A stretch of 64,000 nucleotides of DNA from Orientallactaga sibirica (GCA_036365145.1 JAEOAD010000032.1:2099501-2163500); one strand, 5' to 3'. Shown: positions 36,500-47,164, numbered from the stretch's first letter. A program made the numbers and translations. The notes: a model not told the origin generated them from the letters alone.

Positions 36500-36513
36500 G
36501 ACAAAACTATTTT

Positions 36514-36839
36514 GATTGAATGGGGATCTTCATTGCAACTAAAATTTAGTTAACTCAAGATCATTATTTTCAATGCAGAAACAGCTAAAAGAATATAGAA
36601 TTTCAAGCATTGTGAGCCAGGGGAGAAAGAATAATGAAAAAAGTTAGAGTGGAACAGAGAAGAAGCCACATTTTGCAGGAAAGGTGCTTGTACCTTGGTT
36701 AATGTTTCGTGTAAAGTCAGATGATTGCAGCAAAAATGGCTGTGAGTGGGGAGAAGAATGGTTTGTTTCAACGAGATCACTCCAGGTATTCCTGAAGAAG
36801 AAACCACTTGTGGTCAAGTTGGAGTGGAGCATGGAGAGA
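36514..36839. other. Unassigned sequence
   Basis: No gene or repeat recognised. Confidence 0.5.
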
Positions 36840-36853
36840 ATTAACATGCATGA

Positions 36854-37075
36854 TGGGCTGGAGGGATGTCTCAGTGTTTAAGGCATTTGCCTGCAAAGCC
36901 AAAGGACCTGGGGACAATTACCCAGGATACATGTTAGCCAGATGCACAAGGTGGCACATACATCTGGAGTTTGTTTGCAGTGGCTGGAGGCCCTGGCACA
37001 CCCATCCTCTCTCTTTCCCTCTTTCCCTCTGTCAAATAAATAAATGAATAAACATTAAAAATTATTTTTTAAAGT
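36854..37075 (+). mobile_element. DIP-like SINE, short form, with perfect TSD
   Basis: Flanked by 'attaacatgcatga' at 36840-36853 and 37076-37089. Head 'gggctggagggatgtctc', body 'gtggcacatacatctggagtt', (AATA)n tail. Confidence 0.95.
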
Positions 37076-37249
37076 ATTAACATGCATGAAAGGTACTTCT
37101 ACAAAAAAGGGTAGCAGAAGAGTTTAGCAGCAGAAACACAGAATAGGTAAATTTGAGGTGTATGTTTGGGAACAGCGAAAAAGTTCTTTGGGTGGGTCAT
37201 AAGGTTGTCAACATAGTTAAGTAGGTGTTAGTGGGACAGGGAAGGAAAG

Positions 37250-37585
37250 TGGGTTGGTGTGAATGACACATCGCCCAAAGGCTCATCTGTTTTGAATAAT
37301 TGTCAGCTTATGGAGCCTTCCCGAGGTGGAGCCTTACTGGAAGAAGAGTGTCCCTGGGGCAGAATTTGAGTTTTATTAGTGCAGCCCGCTGGATGTTCAG
37401 AGCTTGTTGACGCACATTCCTTCCTGCTGCTGTGACAAGATGTGACACCGCCCACCCTGGCTGCCTGATCTGGTGTGCTTTACCCATGATGAAGCCCCCT
37501 TCGGAAACTATCCACAGAAATAAACCTTTGCTTCCCATAGGCTGCTTCTGCTGGGCTGTTTTGTCCCAGCAACAAGGAGGTCACC
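37250..37585 (+). mobile_element. MaLR-type LTR
   Basis: 'tgggttggtgtgaatgac' start, 'gctgctgtgacaagatgtg' (as in the 13-15 kb element), AATAAA in 'agaaataaaccttt', and end 'tcccagcaacaagg'. TSD not resolved. Confidence 0.75.
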
Positions 37586-37936
37586 TCTAGAGAAGGATAA
37601 TGAAATTTTCTGGTCTGACCTACTCGTAGAATGACTGACTTTCCTCGAAAGGGAAGAGTCAAGGAATAATCATGGGCGTAAATCTAAGACCACTACTGTG
37701 GGCAGGCCCATCTGAAATTCATGTGGCAAAGGAACAGAGGAAGCTGCATGCCCAAACCTGAATCTCAGAGGGGTAATTCCAATACAGCTGGTATCATAAG
37801 GTATTGGGATAAACTATATTATAGAAAAGAAGAATTGAAAAAGAGAAGGCCAAGATTAAGGTTGCATTATAGCTTTTTTCTTGAGTTGTCTATATATGAT
37901 GAATATTTTTACACTTTAGAAAGTGTTTCTTTTAAA
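37586..37936. other. Unassigned sequence
   Basis: No gene or repeat recognised. Confidence 0.5.
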
Positions 37937-38095
37937 AATATTTATGGGGGGCAGAGAATGGGTGGACTCCAGCAAATAAACTTCAGATGTGTGCACCACC
38001 TTGTGCCTCTGGCTTTGTGTAGGTCCTGGGGAATCAAACCTAGGTCCTCTGGCTTTGCAGGCAAGCACCTTAACTGATAAGCCATCTCCCCAGCC
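37937..38095 (-). mobile_element. DIP-like SINE with short internal deletions
   Basis: 'gcagagaatgggtggactcc' shows loss of the 'cagggcctccagccactg' block. The rest follows the short form to head 'aagccatctccccagcc'. Confidence 0.85.
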
Positions 38096-38761
38096 TTACA
38101 CAGTGTTCATTGGTGGGGAAAGGGTGCCCCTTCCTATGGCTAGTGAGGAATTTAGCATCTGATTTCTCACATAATTAAGAACCATCTTACTAGCATGCAA
38201 AATGTCTCTTCCTCTTATGCTTAGAACTTCAACCCATGTAGCAGTAAGGAAAGAATGTCCAACTGTGAATAATCATAAATTTCTAAGGTAAATCTGTTGC
38301 AAGTACTTCACAAAAGATAATGGAAAATTGCTCTTCCATCAGAAGTCATTCTTACAAATCAAGAGGAAATTCCTTCACAAAAAAATTTTAGCAGATTTCT
38401 GAAATAACATCTCTAGGGAAAACAAACATTATATGTGTGTATAATATCATTTTTTCTCATGGGTTGTCTATATGCTTGCTTATTTTTATTAATGGCTTGT
38501 CTATGCTGTCTTAAGTGTCGATGATAATCAAATCTGTTACCTTGCCTTTGGCATGAGGCTATTATAGGATTTTTATATGGTGAAATGTGAAGCTATGTCA
38601 TTTGTTGCATATTTATCCGTTACTGCTTTCTTATGGAAATAAATAACTTAATTACTAAAGCACTAAAATAGCTCCCTGTTAATATGATAGATATTTTTAA
38701 AATTAGTCTATCACAGTAATAATGCTACACAATGATGCTACTTTCTTCCTGGTTTTCTCTG
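38096..38761. other. Unassigned sequence
   Basis: AT-rich, no gene or repeat recognised. Confidence 0.5.
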
Positions 38762-38772
38762 AGTGCTATTTC

Positions 38773-39022
38773 GTTTTTCCTTTCTGTTTTTAAAATTTAT
38801 TTATTTTTCAGAGAGAAAGAGGAGAGGTAGAGAACTGGCATGTCGGGGCCTCAGCCACAACAATCGAATGCCAGACGTTTGCACCACCTAGAGGGCATGT
38901 GTGACTTTGCACTTGCCTCACCTTTGTGTGTGTGGCTTACATGGGATCTGGAGAGTGGAAGATGGGTCCTTTAGGCTTCACAGGCAAGTGCCTTAATCGC
39001 TAAGCCATCTCTCCAGCACCCA
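38773..39022 (-). mobile_element. DIP-like SINE, variant long form, with TSD
   Basis: TSD 'agtgctatttc' at 38762-38772 and 39023-39033. The body has 'caccacctagagggcatgtg' in place of the usual CTCF-like block. Head 'aagccatctctccagc'. Confidence 0.9.
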
Positions 39023-39082
39023 AGTGCTATTTCTTAAGCTATATATCTTAAAAACTACTAATGTTTTTAGCCCTCTGCTTCA

Positions 39083-39106
39083 TTACATACATATATATAT
39101 ATATAA
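39083..39106. repeat. (TA)n microsatellite
   Basis: Short alternating TA run. Confidence 0.9.
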
Positions 39107-39229
39107 TGACTTTGATTTCAGTACAATGTTAACAAAATTTGTACTTCTAGCTACCTAATACTATCACTTTTTTCATTATTCAAGCTTACTTGATGACGTT
39201 ACTTTCCTAAATCTAATGTACACCTTTTT

Positions 39230-39481
39230 TTCTCATTTTTTTTAATTTGAGCGAGATGAGGGGGCAGAGAGAGAGAGAGAGGAAGAGGCTGAGAATGGGC
39301 ACACCAGGGTCTCTCAGCCACTGTGTACGAACTCCAGATGTGTGTGCCCCCTTGTGCTCATGTGTGACATTGTGCGCTTGTGTAATTTTTGCCTCTGGCT
39401 AAAACTGGGACCTGGAGATTTGAAGACGTGTTCTTAGGCTTCACAGGCAGGCACCTTAACCCCTAAGGCATCTCTCCAGCC
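39230..39481 (-). mobile_element. DIP-like SINE, long form (shared-TSD pair)
   Basis: Reversed long form with CTCF-like block at 39344-39357. Flanked by 'ctaatgtacac' at 39213-39223 and 39482-39492. Confidence 0.94.
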
Positions 39482-39497
39482 CTAATGTACACTTTTA

Positions 39498-39714
39498 TTT
39501 TTTTAAAGATTTTATTTTTATTTTTTTATTAGTAGAGACAGAGAAAGAAAGAGAGAATGGGCACACCAGGGCCTCTAGCCACTAGCCACTGCAAATGAAC
39601 TCCAGATGCATGTGCCACCATGTGCATCTGGTTTATGTGGGACCTGGAGAATCAAACCGGGGTCCTTAGGCTTCACAGGCATGTGCCTTAACCCCTAAAT
39701 CATTTCTCCAACCC
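39498..39714 (-). mobile_element. DIP-like SINE, short form (shared-TSD pair)
   Basis: Reversed short form with a small duplication 'agccactagccactgc' in its body. A third 'ctaatgtac' follows at 39715, so both SINEs share one target. Confidence 0.94.
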
Positions 39715-39729
39715 CTAATGTACTCTTTT

Positions 39730-40165
39730 ATAAATGCTTATGCCTATGCTATTTGAGATCTCACTCTTCAGTGACATTTTGTGTTCCCTCAGCTACAAAC
39801 ACTGAAATATTCATAAGACTTACATTGCTGCTCTCTCATCATTCTTCCTCCCATCCCAGACTATACCAGGTGACTCAGTCCCATGCTACTATCCACTGAA
39901 ACAATTTTATTTAGTTGTTTAACCACAACTCCCAATTTCCTTATACCAGCAGTGAAAAATAAATATTTTATGCTGATCAACAATATTTTCCACATGTCTC
40001 TTTTCATTTTTTGTTGGATGAATATTTTAAAAAATATGAAACTCCACTGGATCGATTTTAAGTTAGGAAATATGTTGACTTATTTTAAATAATGCAATGG
40101 CAGAGATAAGGGACATGAGTCATACCATCTATTAAAAAATGAAATACGTTTCTATTTTCTAATTA
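39730..40165. other. Unassigned sequence
   Basis: No gene or repeat recognised. Confidence 0.5.
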
Positions 40166-40228
40166 CATGGAAGGCTTGGGAATGAACCCAGGCATTCAGG
40201 CTATACAATCAGGCACCATTAACCACTG
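40166..40228 (-). mobile_element. DIP-like SINE head fragment
   Basis: 'gggaatgaacccaggcattc' and 'accattaaccactgagc' match the reversed B-box to A-box part. Confidence 0.65.
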
Positions 40229-40307
40229 AGCTTCTTTTAACCATCAACTCTACTTTTCTCTATGGAAGGATGCTGAAAAGTCTGAGATTCAAACATACTT
40301 TTTTAAA

Positions 40308-40387
40308 AGTATATATGCATATATACATTATATATATATATATACACAATATATATATATATATATATAAGTGTGTGCATGTGTGTA
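40308..40387. repeat. (TA)n-(TG)n complex microsatellite
   Basis: Two long AT-alternating runs separated by 'cacaat', then 'gtgtgtgcatgtgtgt'. Frames through it are low-complexity artefacts. Confidence 0.95.
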
Positions 40388-40582
40388 ACAAATTATACAT
40401 TTTTATTCCCTCATCCCAACACACATTACCCTGGGGCCACATCTGGGGGTAAAGGTAATCCCTGTGGGATCATGAAGGCTTCAGTCAGTCCCCATGTGGC
40501 AGCAGAGGCTCAAGCCTCAGGGTATTCCTAGCCACTCTGTGTCTCTGACAATCTTTCCATCCCCTCTTTTGCATTTTACTTA

Positions 40583-40612
40583 CTTACATACTTATTTATT
40601 TATTTATTTATT
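40583..40612. repeat. (TTTA)n simple repeat
   Basis: Short TTTA run flanked by (ACTT)-like sequence, probably the tail of the adjacent reversed B1 fragment. Confidence 0.85.
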
Positions 40613-40627
40613 TACTTACCTACATAC

Positions 40628-40690
40628 AAGTCCTCACACTGTAACCCAGGCTGGCAGGAACTCATTATCTGCCTGCTTAACTGAGATTAA
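40628..40690 (-). mobile_element. Old B1-like SINE fragment
   Basis: 'cctcacactgtaacccaggc' and 'aggaactcattatctgcctg' resemble reversed B1 with deletions. Confidence 0.55.
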
Positions 40691-40703
40691 AAGTTCAAAA
40701 TTG

Positions 40704-40847
40704 AGCCGGGCGTGGTGGCGCACGCCTTTAATCCCAGCACTCAGGAGGCAGAGGTAGGAGGACTGCCAAGAGTTCGAGGCCACCCTGAGACAACATAGTT
40801 AATTCCAGGTCAGCCTGGACCAGAGTGAGACCCTGCATTGCAAAACC

Positions 40848-40876
<29 letters not shown>
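40704..40876 (+). mobile_element. B1-type SINE (shared-TSD pair)
   Basis: Full-length B1: 'gccgggcgtggtggcgcacg', B box 'gagttcgaggcc', 'accagagtgagaccctgc' and a long poly-A. TSD 'aagttcaaaattg' at 40691-40703 and 40875-40887. Confidence 0.97.
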
Positions 40877-40879
<3 letters not shown>

Positions 40880-40887
40880 CAAAATTG

Positions 40888-41141
40888 GGTTGGAGAGATG
40901 GCTTAGTGGTTAAGGCGCCTGCCTCCTAAGTCTAAGAACGCTGGTTCCAATCTCCAGGTCCCACGTTTAGCCAGATGCAGTGACGCAAGGGTGCCATGCC
41001 ACACTTGACCACAAGGGGGCGCATGCATCTGGATTTCGTTTGCAGCAGCTGAGAGGCTGCTGGCGAGCCCATCTCTATCTGTCTGCCTCTCCCTCTCCCT
41101 CTGTCTCTCTGTGTGTCTCTCTCCAAAAAAAAAAAAAAAAA
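40888..41141 (+). mobile_element. DIP-like SINE, long form (shared-TSD pair)
   Basis: Head 'ggttggagagatggcttag', exact CTCF-like block 'ccacaagggggcgc' at 41009-41022, poly-A. Followed by a third copy of 'aagttcaaaat' at 41142-41152. Confidence 0.96.
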
Positions 41142-41152
41142 AAGTTCAAAAT

Positions 41153-41338
41153 AGCCAAGCTGAGGACACAATTCAACTGGACATCATCTCTTTATAAAGT
41201 TCCCAATGAATTCCTTCTGTCTTCATTAGTCATTCCACTTAGGAGACCCATGCTGATATTTTCATTTATATGCTCAGAACACTAGATTTCCAACAACAGA
41301 CACAGGTCAACAATTTACTTTTAAAACTTCATCTTAAA

Positions 41339-41386
<48 letters not shown>

Positions 41387-41631
41387 TTCTTCGAACATAT
41401 GTTTCTCTTTCTTGTGTACATTGCTAAGGTGTAGGTTAAAATGTTTTTCTACTTAATTTTTGTTTTCCACATGAAAAACACACATAGATTCTGATTATAC
41501 AAATTAATTTCTTATAATGTAACTATTTTAGCTTATTGGTCATTTTAATTTCTTTAGCTTCATTTCCTTTTCTGGTCTCTTTTTTCTTTGTGATATTTTC
41601 AGTTCTTTCTAGCCTCCTTTTTGTTTGTTTC
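41153..41631. other. Unassigned sequence with (GT)n at 41340-41384
   Basis: A (GT)22 microsatellite occupies 41340-41384. The remainder is AT-rich and unrecognised. Confidence 0.6.
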
Positions 41632-41640
41632 AAGGTAACT

Positions 41641-41834
41641 ACCGGGCTGGAGAAATGGCTTAGAACTTAAGGCACTTGCCTTTAAAGCCAAAAGAGCATA
41701 GTTCAATTCCACAGGACCCATGTAAGCCAGATGCACACGGTGGCACATGCATCAGTAGTTGGTTTGCAGCAGCTTGAGGCCCTGGCATGCTCATCCTCTT
41801 TCTCTGCCTCAATCTCACTCTCAAATAAATAAAT
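41641..41834 (+). mobile_element. DIP-like SINE, short form, with TSD
   Basis: TSD 'aaggtaact' at 41632-41640 and 41835-41843. Head 'gggctggagaaatggctta', body 'gtggcacatgcatcagtagt'. Confidence 0.93.
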
Positions 41835-41843
41835 AAGGTAACT

Positions 41844-43029
41844 TTCATTTCTATGTTAAATTCAGCATCCTTTTCCAAGACTCTGCTTGTGTGATTGGCT
41901 TGGGTGCATTTCTTTCTTCCTGAACTTCTTGAGCCTCTGCTTTGAAACATTTAAAAGAAGTGATTGTTTATTTTTAAACCACAAGGCTGAATTATGGCTA
42001 CATATTTGGCCTGTAGTTTAGTCCTATTCCATGACATTTTCCTGGTCCATGCTCTTAGCTGTTTCTTGTTCCAGTTTATTCCTTGAACATCTCTGTATTG
42101 ATCCCATGCCTGGAAAAGCAGGGAGAGTCTTCAGAGGTGAGCATTTGGATTCATAGGATCACAATACAAAAGCAACCACCCTGGTTGACCATGGCATGCG
42201 TTAATGTGGGTGTCCGTTCAGTTGAGGTCGTACTTCTCCCCAGACAAGGGTGACCAGAAATGGAGCCTGGCTTCCAAAGGGGCGAGCTTCTCATTTAACT
42301 GTATCCGCCATCTAATCCCTTCTGGAAAATGGGAGCTACAATTGTTTTCTGACTCAGCTGTTTGCCCTCCAGGAAGACCATCATGTTCAAAGTTTCCTGT
42401 AATGTTTCAGTTTGCCAAAGAGCACACTATTCCAAACCAGATAAAATTGTTCCCAAGGGCATTCCCTTCACTCCTAGACCTGCCTGCTGGAAACAGGAGC
42501 CCTTCCTCATTTATTTCTTCAAAAACGCCTTTCAGAAATGACTGACTCTGCTTCTGCTTATTCTCACCCAGAAGTCTTCTACAATTCAACATGTTTAATA
42601 CCTGCAAACGAATTTCACCTCAATCTACATCCAACTGCAAATACTTTTGTCAACAAAATTATCATTCAGAGAAATCAATGCTGAGAAGGAGGAACAGGAA
42701 TGTTAGGAGACTTAGCCACACACACACGACAAACGAATATCATGGTTGAATCATATATCATGTGCATTCAGTTCTGTAACAACATGGCTTCCTCTCAAAA
42801 CATGGGCACAATATGTAATTATCATTTACTTCCTGGAAATACAAACACAATGTGAGGTGAGTAATGCAGATTACAAAACTTCAGTGATTTAATCTGGGCT
42901 CAGATTCAAAAGCCAAATTTTGCTCTTCAGTTCACTTCTACAACACACATTAAATTGATGTATTTATAAATGTTTTCATTGTGATATAATCACTGCAATT
43001 TGTTTTGTCCACACATAGTCCTATTTAAA
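41844..43029. other. Unassigned sequence with a 113-codon frame
   Basis: About 1.2 kb without recognised repeats. The plus frame 42204-42545 has no family signature and no clear exon boundary. Not called. Confidence 0.5.
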
Positions 43030-43224
43030 AAATAATTTGTTTTTTATTTGGAGAGAGAGGGAGAGAGAAAGAGAATGGGTGCACCAGGGCCTTAGCCAAT
43101 GCAAGTGCACTGCAGATGCGTGCACCACCATGTGTGTGTGGCTTACATGGGTCCTGGGAAATAGAACCTGGGTCTTCAGCCTTCACAGGCAAGTGCTGAA
43201 ACTGCTGATCTGTCTCTCCGGCCC
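43030..43224 (-). mobile_element. DIP-like SINE, short form
   Basis: GA-rich tract, 'gggtgcaccagggccttagc', and head 'ctgatctgtctctccggcc'. First of a run of five minus-strand SINEs. Confidence 0.88.
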
Positions 43225-43265
43225 TTTTTCTTTTTTCCTTTTTTGAAGCAAGCCCAGTAGACTGC

Positions 43266-43473
43266 TTTTTTTATTTGTTTGTTTGTTTATTTATTTGTTT
43301 GTTTGTTTATTTATTTTTTTTTTTTTTTTTGGTTTTTCAAGGTAGGGTCTCACTCTAGCTCAGGCTGACCTGGAATTCACTATGTCATCTCAGGGTGGCC
43401 TTGAACTCATGGAGACCCTCCTACCTCTTCCTCACAAGTGCTGGGATTAAAGGTGTGTGCCACCACACCTGGC
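43266..43473 (-). mobile_element. B1-type SINE with expanded tail
   Basis: Reversed B1 (43331-43473) preceded by a (TTTG/TTTA)n and poly-T tail of about 65 bp. 'caaggtagggtctcactc' to 'gccaccacacctggc'. Confidence 0.95.
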
Positions 43474-43481
43474 TCCTTTCT

Positions 43482-43493
43482 TTCTTTTATGCA

Positions 43494-43532
<39 letters not shown>

Positions 43533-43535
43533 AGA

Positions 43536-43578
<43 letters not shown>

Positions 43579-43735
43579 GTGGTGTGCCAGGGCCTCCAGC
43601 CACTGCAGTTGAACTCCAGATGTGGGCGCCCCCTTGTGTTCATGTGTGTGTGACCTTGCATGCTTCTGTTACTGTGTGACAAACATGGGTCCTCAGACTT
43701 TGAAGGCAAGCACCTTACCTGCTAAGCCATCAATC
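43482..43735 (-). mobile_element. DIP-like SINE, long form, with (GA)n/(GT)n expansion
   Basis: Compound (GA)n-(GT)n-(GA)n tract at about 43494-43579, CTCF-like block at 43626-43639 ('gcgcccccttgtgt'), diverged head 'aagccatcaatctagg'. Confidence 0.88.
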
Positions 43736-43763
43736 TAGGACTCTCAAGCCCTTTTGTGAAAAA

Positions 43764-43970
43764 GAAAAATCATTTAGTTATTTGCAAGCAGCAAGAGATA
43801 GAAAGAAGAGAGGAAGACAGAAAGAATGGGTGTGCTCTAGCCATTGCAAATGAGCTCCAAATGCATGTGCCACTTTGAGCATCTGGCTGTACATGGGCAG
43901 TGGGGATTAGAACTTGGGGCCTTGGGCTTTGCAGGCAAACACCTTAACCACTGAGCAATCTCTACAGCCC
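43764..43970 (-). mobile_element. DIP-like SINE, short form
   Basis: Old copy with 'gggtgtgctctagccattgc', 'ctggctgtacatgggcag' and head 'gagcaatctctacagccc'. Confidence 0.82.
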
Positions 43971-43987
43971 TCCCTTCACATAGACTC

Positions 43988-44203
43988 TTTTTTTAATTTA
44001 TTTATTAGAGAGAGAGAGAGAAAGACAGAAAAAGAGAGAGAGAGAGACAAAGCTAGAATGGGCATGCCAGGGTCTCTAGCCATTGCAAGCACACTTCAGA
44101 CACATGTGCCATCTTGTGCAGCTTAGCTGGCTCACGTGGGATCTCAGGAAACCAAACCTGAATCTTTACGCTTTGCAGACAAGTGACTTAACTGCTAAGT
44201 CCA
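43988..44203 (-). mobile_element. DIP-like SINE, short form
   Basis: (GA)n at about 44007-44050, 'gggcatgccagggtctctag', and a head that ends early at 'aactgctaagtcc'. Confidence 0.85.
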
Positions 44204-44325
44204 CACAGACATTGAAAATGCCGTTAACAATACATTCATAAATCGAAAATATTCCAACTCTTTCAAGAACTTGATGCTTTCCAGGTTTTCCCCTGTACTA
44301 GAAATATGTTTTTTAAAAAAGGTCC

Positions 44326-44470
44326 TGTTACTGCAGGACATGGCAGTGCATACCTGCAAGCCTAGTACAGGGAGGACAAGGCGTCTGGGCAAAATAGCAA
44401 GTTCATGGCCAATCTGAAATACATAGAGAGATCGTGTAGTGCCTCCTCTGAGGGTCAGGGAACATTGTAG
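44326..44470 (+). mobile_element. Old B1-like SINE
   Basis: 'caggacatggcagtgcatac', 'gcaagcctagtacaggg' and 'ctgaaatacatagagagatc' follow the B1 order at low identity. Confidence 0.55.
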
Positions 44471-44889
44471 AAGAGAGGTCTGAAAGAATGTGAAATGGAG
44501 AGGTGCGGTATGGAATGCTATTTTCTAGGTAGTACGTGGCCATTACACTCATTACTCACAGTAGCTGTGGTTTCCTGCACGTTATTGATCCAATCAACAT
44601 TTCACCATGGGTTGGAGATGGCTGTTGGCAATTAATAGTTGTGAGAGAGGAGAGCTGTGCTTTTCAGTGTGTGGCCAGTGTAATTTGTCCATTCTCCAAT
44701 AAATAACCTCCTCCCAACTATGCTCATCCAAGCAACCCCAATTTAAATCAGTTACACACTCATACACACAATATGAAATTAGAAAGGGGCTTAGTTGGGA
44801 AGAAGAGTTTTAGTGAGATTGGGGAAGGGTAAGTGAGTTAATAAGATCCAAGTACATTATATTCATATATGGGCTAGTCAAAAATAAAA
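44471..44889. other. Unassigned sequence
   Basis: No gene or repeat recognised. Confidence 0.5.
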
Positions 44890-44897
44890 AACTAGGG

Positions 44898-45059
44898 AGC
44901 CGGGCGTGGTGGCACATGTCTTTAATCCCAGCACTTGGGAGGCAGAGGTAGGAGGATCGCTGAGAGTTCGAGGCCACCCTGAGACTACATAGTGAATTCC
45001 AGGTCAGCCTGGACTAGAGTGAAACCCTACCTCGAAAAACCAAAAAAAAAAAAAAAAAA
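44898..45059 (+). mobile_element. B1-type SINE (paired with DIP-like SINE)
   Basis: Full B1 'gccgggcgtggtggcacatg' to a poly-A tail. 'aactaggg' occurs at 44890-44897 and 45058-45065, at the junction with the next SINE. Confidence 0.95.
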
Positions 45060-45062
45060 CTA

Positions 45063-45352
45063 GGGCTGGAGAGATGGCTTAGTGGTTAAGGTGCCCGCCT
45101 CCTAAGCCTAAGAACGCTGGTTCCAATCTCCAGGTCCCACGTTTAACCAGATGCAAAGTGATGCAAGGGCGCAATGTTGCACTTGACCTCAAGGGGGCAA
45201 ACACATCTGGATTTCGTTTGCAGCAGCTAAGAGGCTGCTAGCGCACCCATCTCTATCTGTCTTCCTCTACCTCTGTCTCTGTCTCTCTCTGTCTCTCTCC
45301 AAAAATTAAAAAAAAAAAGAAAAAGAAAATAAAAAATAAATAAAAACAAAAA
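45063..45352 (+). mobile_element. DIP-like SINE, long form
   Basis: Head 'gggctggagagatggcttag', 'cctcaagggggcaa' at 45187-45200 (a decayed CTCF-like block), (TC)n and a long A-rich tail to about 45352. Confidence 0.94.
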
Positions 45353-47164
45353 GTTCCTCTTGGGAATATCAGTAACTACTAATCCTAGGACTTCTGGGAA
45401 CTCAGGGATCATCTCTAGTATCCTTTTTGACATGGAACTCTGGTCTAAACTGTAAAATGATGGCTGTAACTTTGGAGCTGACAGATCATACTTATGTGTA
45501 ATTTATTTAAGCAGCAATTTCATTGAAATGACATGACAAAATGGAGATTACCCTTTATATGAGAGCCTGGGGTAAGAATTAATAAAGAAAAAGAATGTGG
45601 TGTTCTGGACAGATAAGATGCTTCAGGCAAGAATATTTGGAAGTATATTTCCTACAAAGTCATCTGCCCAACTCCACATTTTTTATATCCAAGAGGAGAG
45701 TTTTCAAGGAGCTTTTCTTGAGCCTTCTCTTCACCATCTCCTTTTATTACAAAAACCATTCCTAGAGTCTGTCATCATCACACATTGAGTGCTTCTAATC
45801 AAAACAATGAGAAAGCAACATCATATGGAAACTTCAGGGCACTTTCTCAACACAATTTCATATATCGTTGTCATGGGATGAAATTAGATAGAAAGGTAAA
45901 AGAATAATCAAGATAAGAAAGAAAAGCCCTTTAATACATTTTCCTTAATCCATCCCGAGGAGAACAGTGCTCAATACACTCTGTAATATCATCATTTATG
46001 GTAGTTTTCAAGGGTTCTATTGCCACAGTCATTTTATACTGTCATTGGCACACTTGACCAGAAAATGGCAGATTAACTAGCACTTCTGGCCAGCCTGTCT
46101 TAACCAAGTTGAGAAAGAGGAAAATCAAAATGTGCAAACAAAGGAGTCAGAAAGCATCGAATTCAAAATCAAGAAATAACACAGTCCACAGAAAATTACA
46201 CCAACTGGGTTGCTTGCCAAATACGAGGGTGAGTCAGCTGTCCTATACTTAAGAAGTATTCCCACCGAAATAGCAGACAGTAGCCAGGGCAGGAAAGATG
46301 GTTCCAAAATTAAAATCATTAACTCATTTTCCAGTATCTGGAGAATGGAGGATGACTGGTAGTGAAGATGGACTGAAGGGGTTCTGGCTCTTACAAAGAA
46401 ACAAAAATGCACAGAGAGGAACACAGAAACAGAATTCTCATGTCTGCACCAGAAGGTGAGTGACAAAGAGGACAAATCAGAAAGCACCATTTGCACCAAC
46501 ACCAACTGGCTCTTAGTGAATCCACCTGAAAGCAAGTGATACACACACAGGCAGAAAATAACACACTTTTCTTAACCTATAACGAAACTCAACTACACAC
46601 TTGTCAAAAGAAACATTCTGCAAAATGTGTTTTAAACTTTTCCTACTGCATTGGTGAGAGCCAGTAAAAAGAGAAAGGATTAAAGAGATTGAGAGTTAAA
46701 TCTGGATTGACTAATGAGCTGTTGTGCAAATTAGGTGAACATTTGGATCCTGTTTCCTAACTCTAAATGGTTTAAAAAATAATCACTACTTCACAGAATG
46801 ATTATCATTAAACAAAAATATTAAACAAAAACACAGCACAAAGTTCCTGACGTGAATTAAGATCCCAGCAGATGCATGTTACATATTACCAACTAATGAC
46901 CATCCTTATGCCAGTTCTAAGTCAGAAACACTCATATCCTTTCCATCAAAAATGACAGCCTTGGATTCATACAGGCTTAGAGCCTTGCAAGTGGTCATAG
47001 AGCTTGTGGAAACAGAAGCAGGATTCAAATCCAGGCCCACAATGACTCTCACAATAGCACTGTATGGTATGTCTCTTGATAAGGGTTTGAACTGAAATTT
47101 TCCCCCAATGACCCATGTATTTAAGGCCAAAGAAGCAATATTAAGTGGTGGAGGGGAGGGTTTG
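45353..47164. other. Unassigned sequence with a 139-codon minus frame
   Basis: About 1.8 kb without a recognised repeat. The minus frame 46125-46544 is the longest outside repeats. It is rich in Leu, Ser and Phe with no domain I know, and lacks support as a gene. Confidence 0.5.

Noticed and set aside
42204..42545. 113-codon plus frame as an exon
   Set aside because: No flanking splice signals that I trust and no recognised protein similarity.
46125..46544. 139-codon minus-strand ORF in non-repeat DNA
   Set aside because: Low-specificity Leu/Ser/Phe-rich product with no recognised motif and no splice or promoter context. This length is expected by chance in 64 kb.
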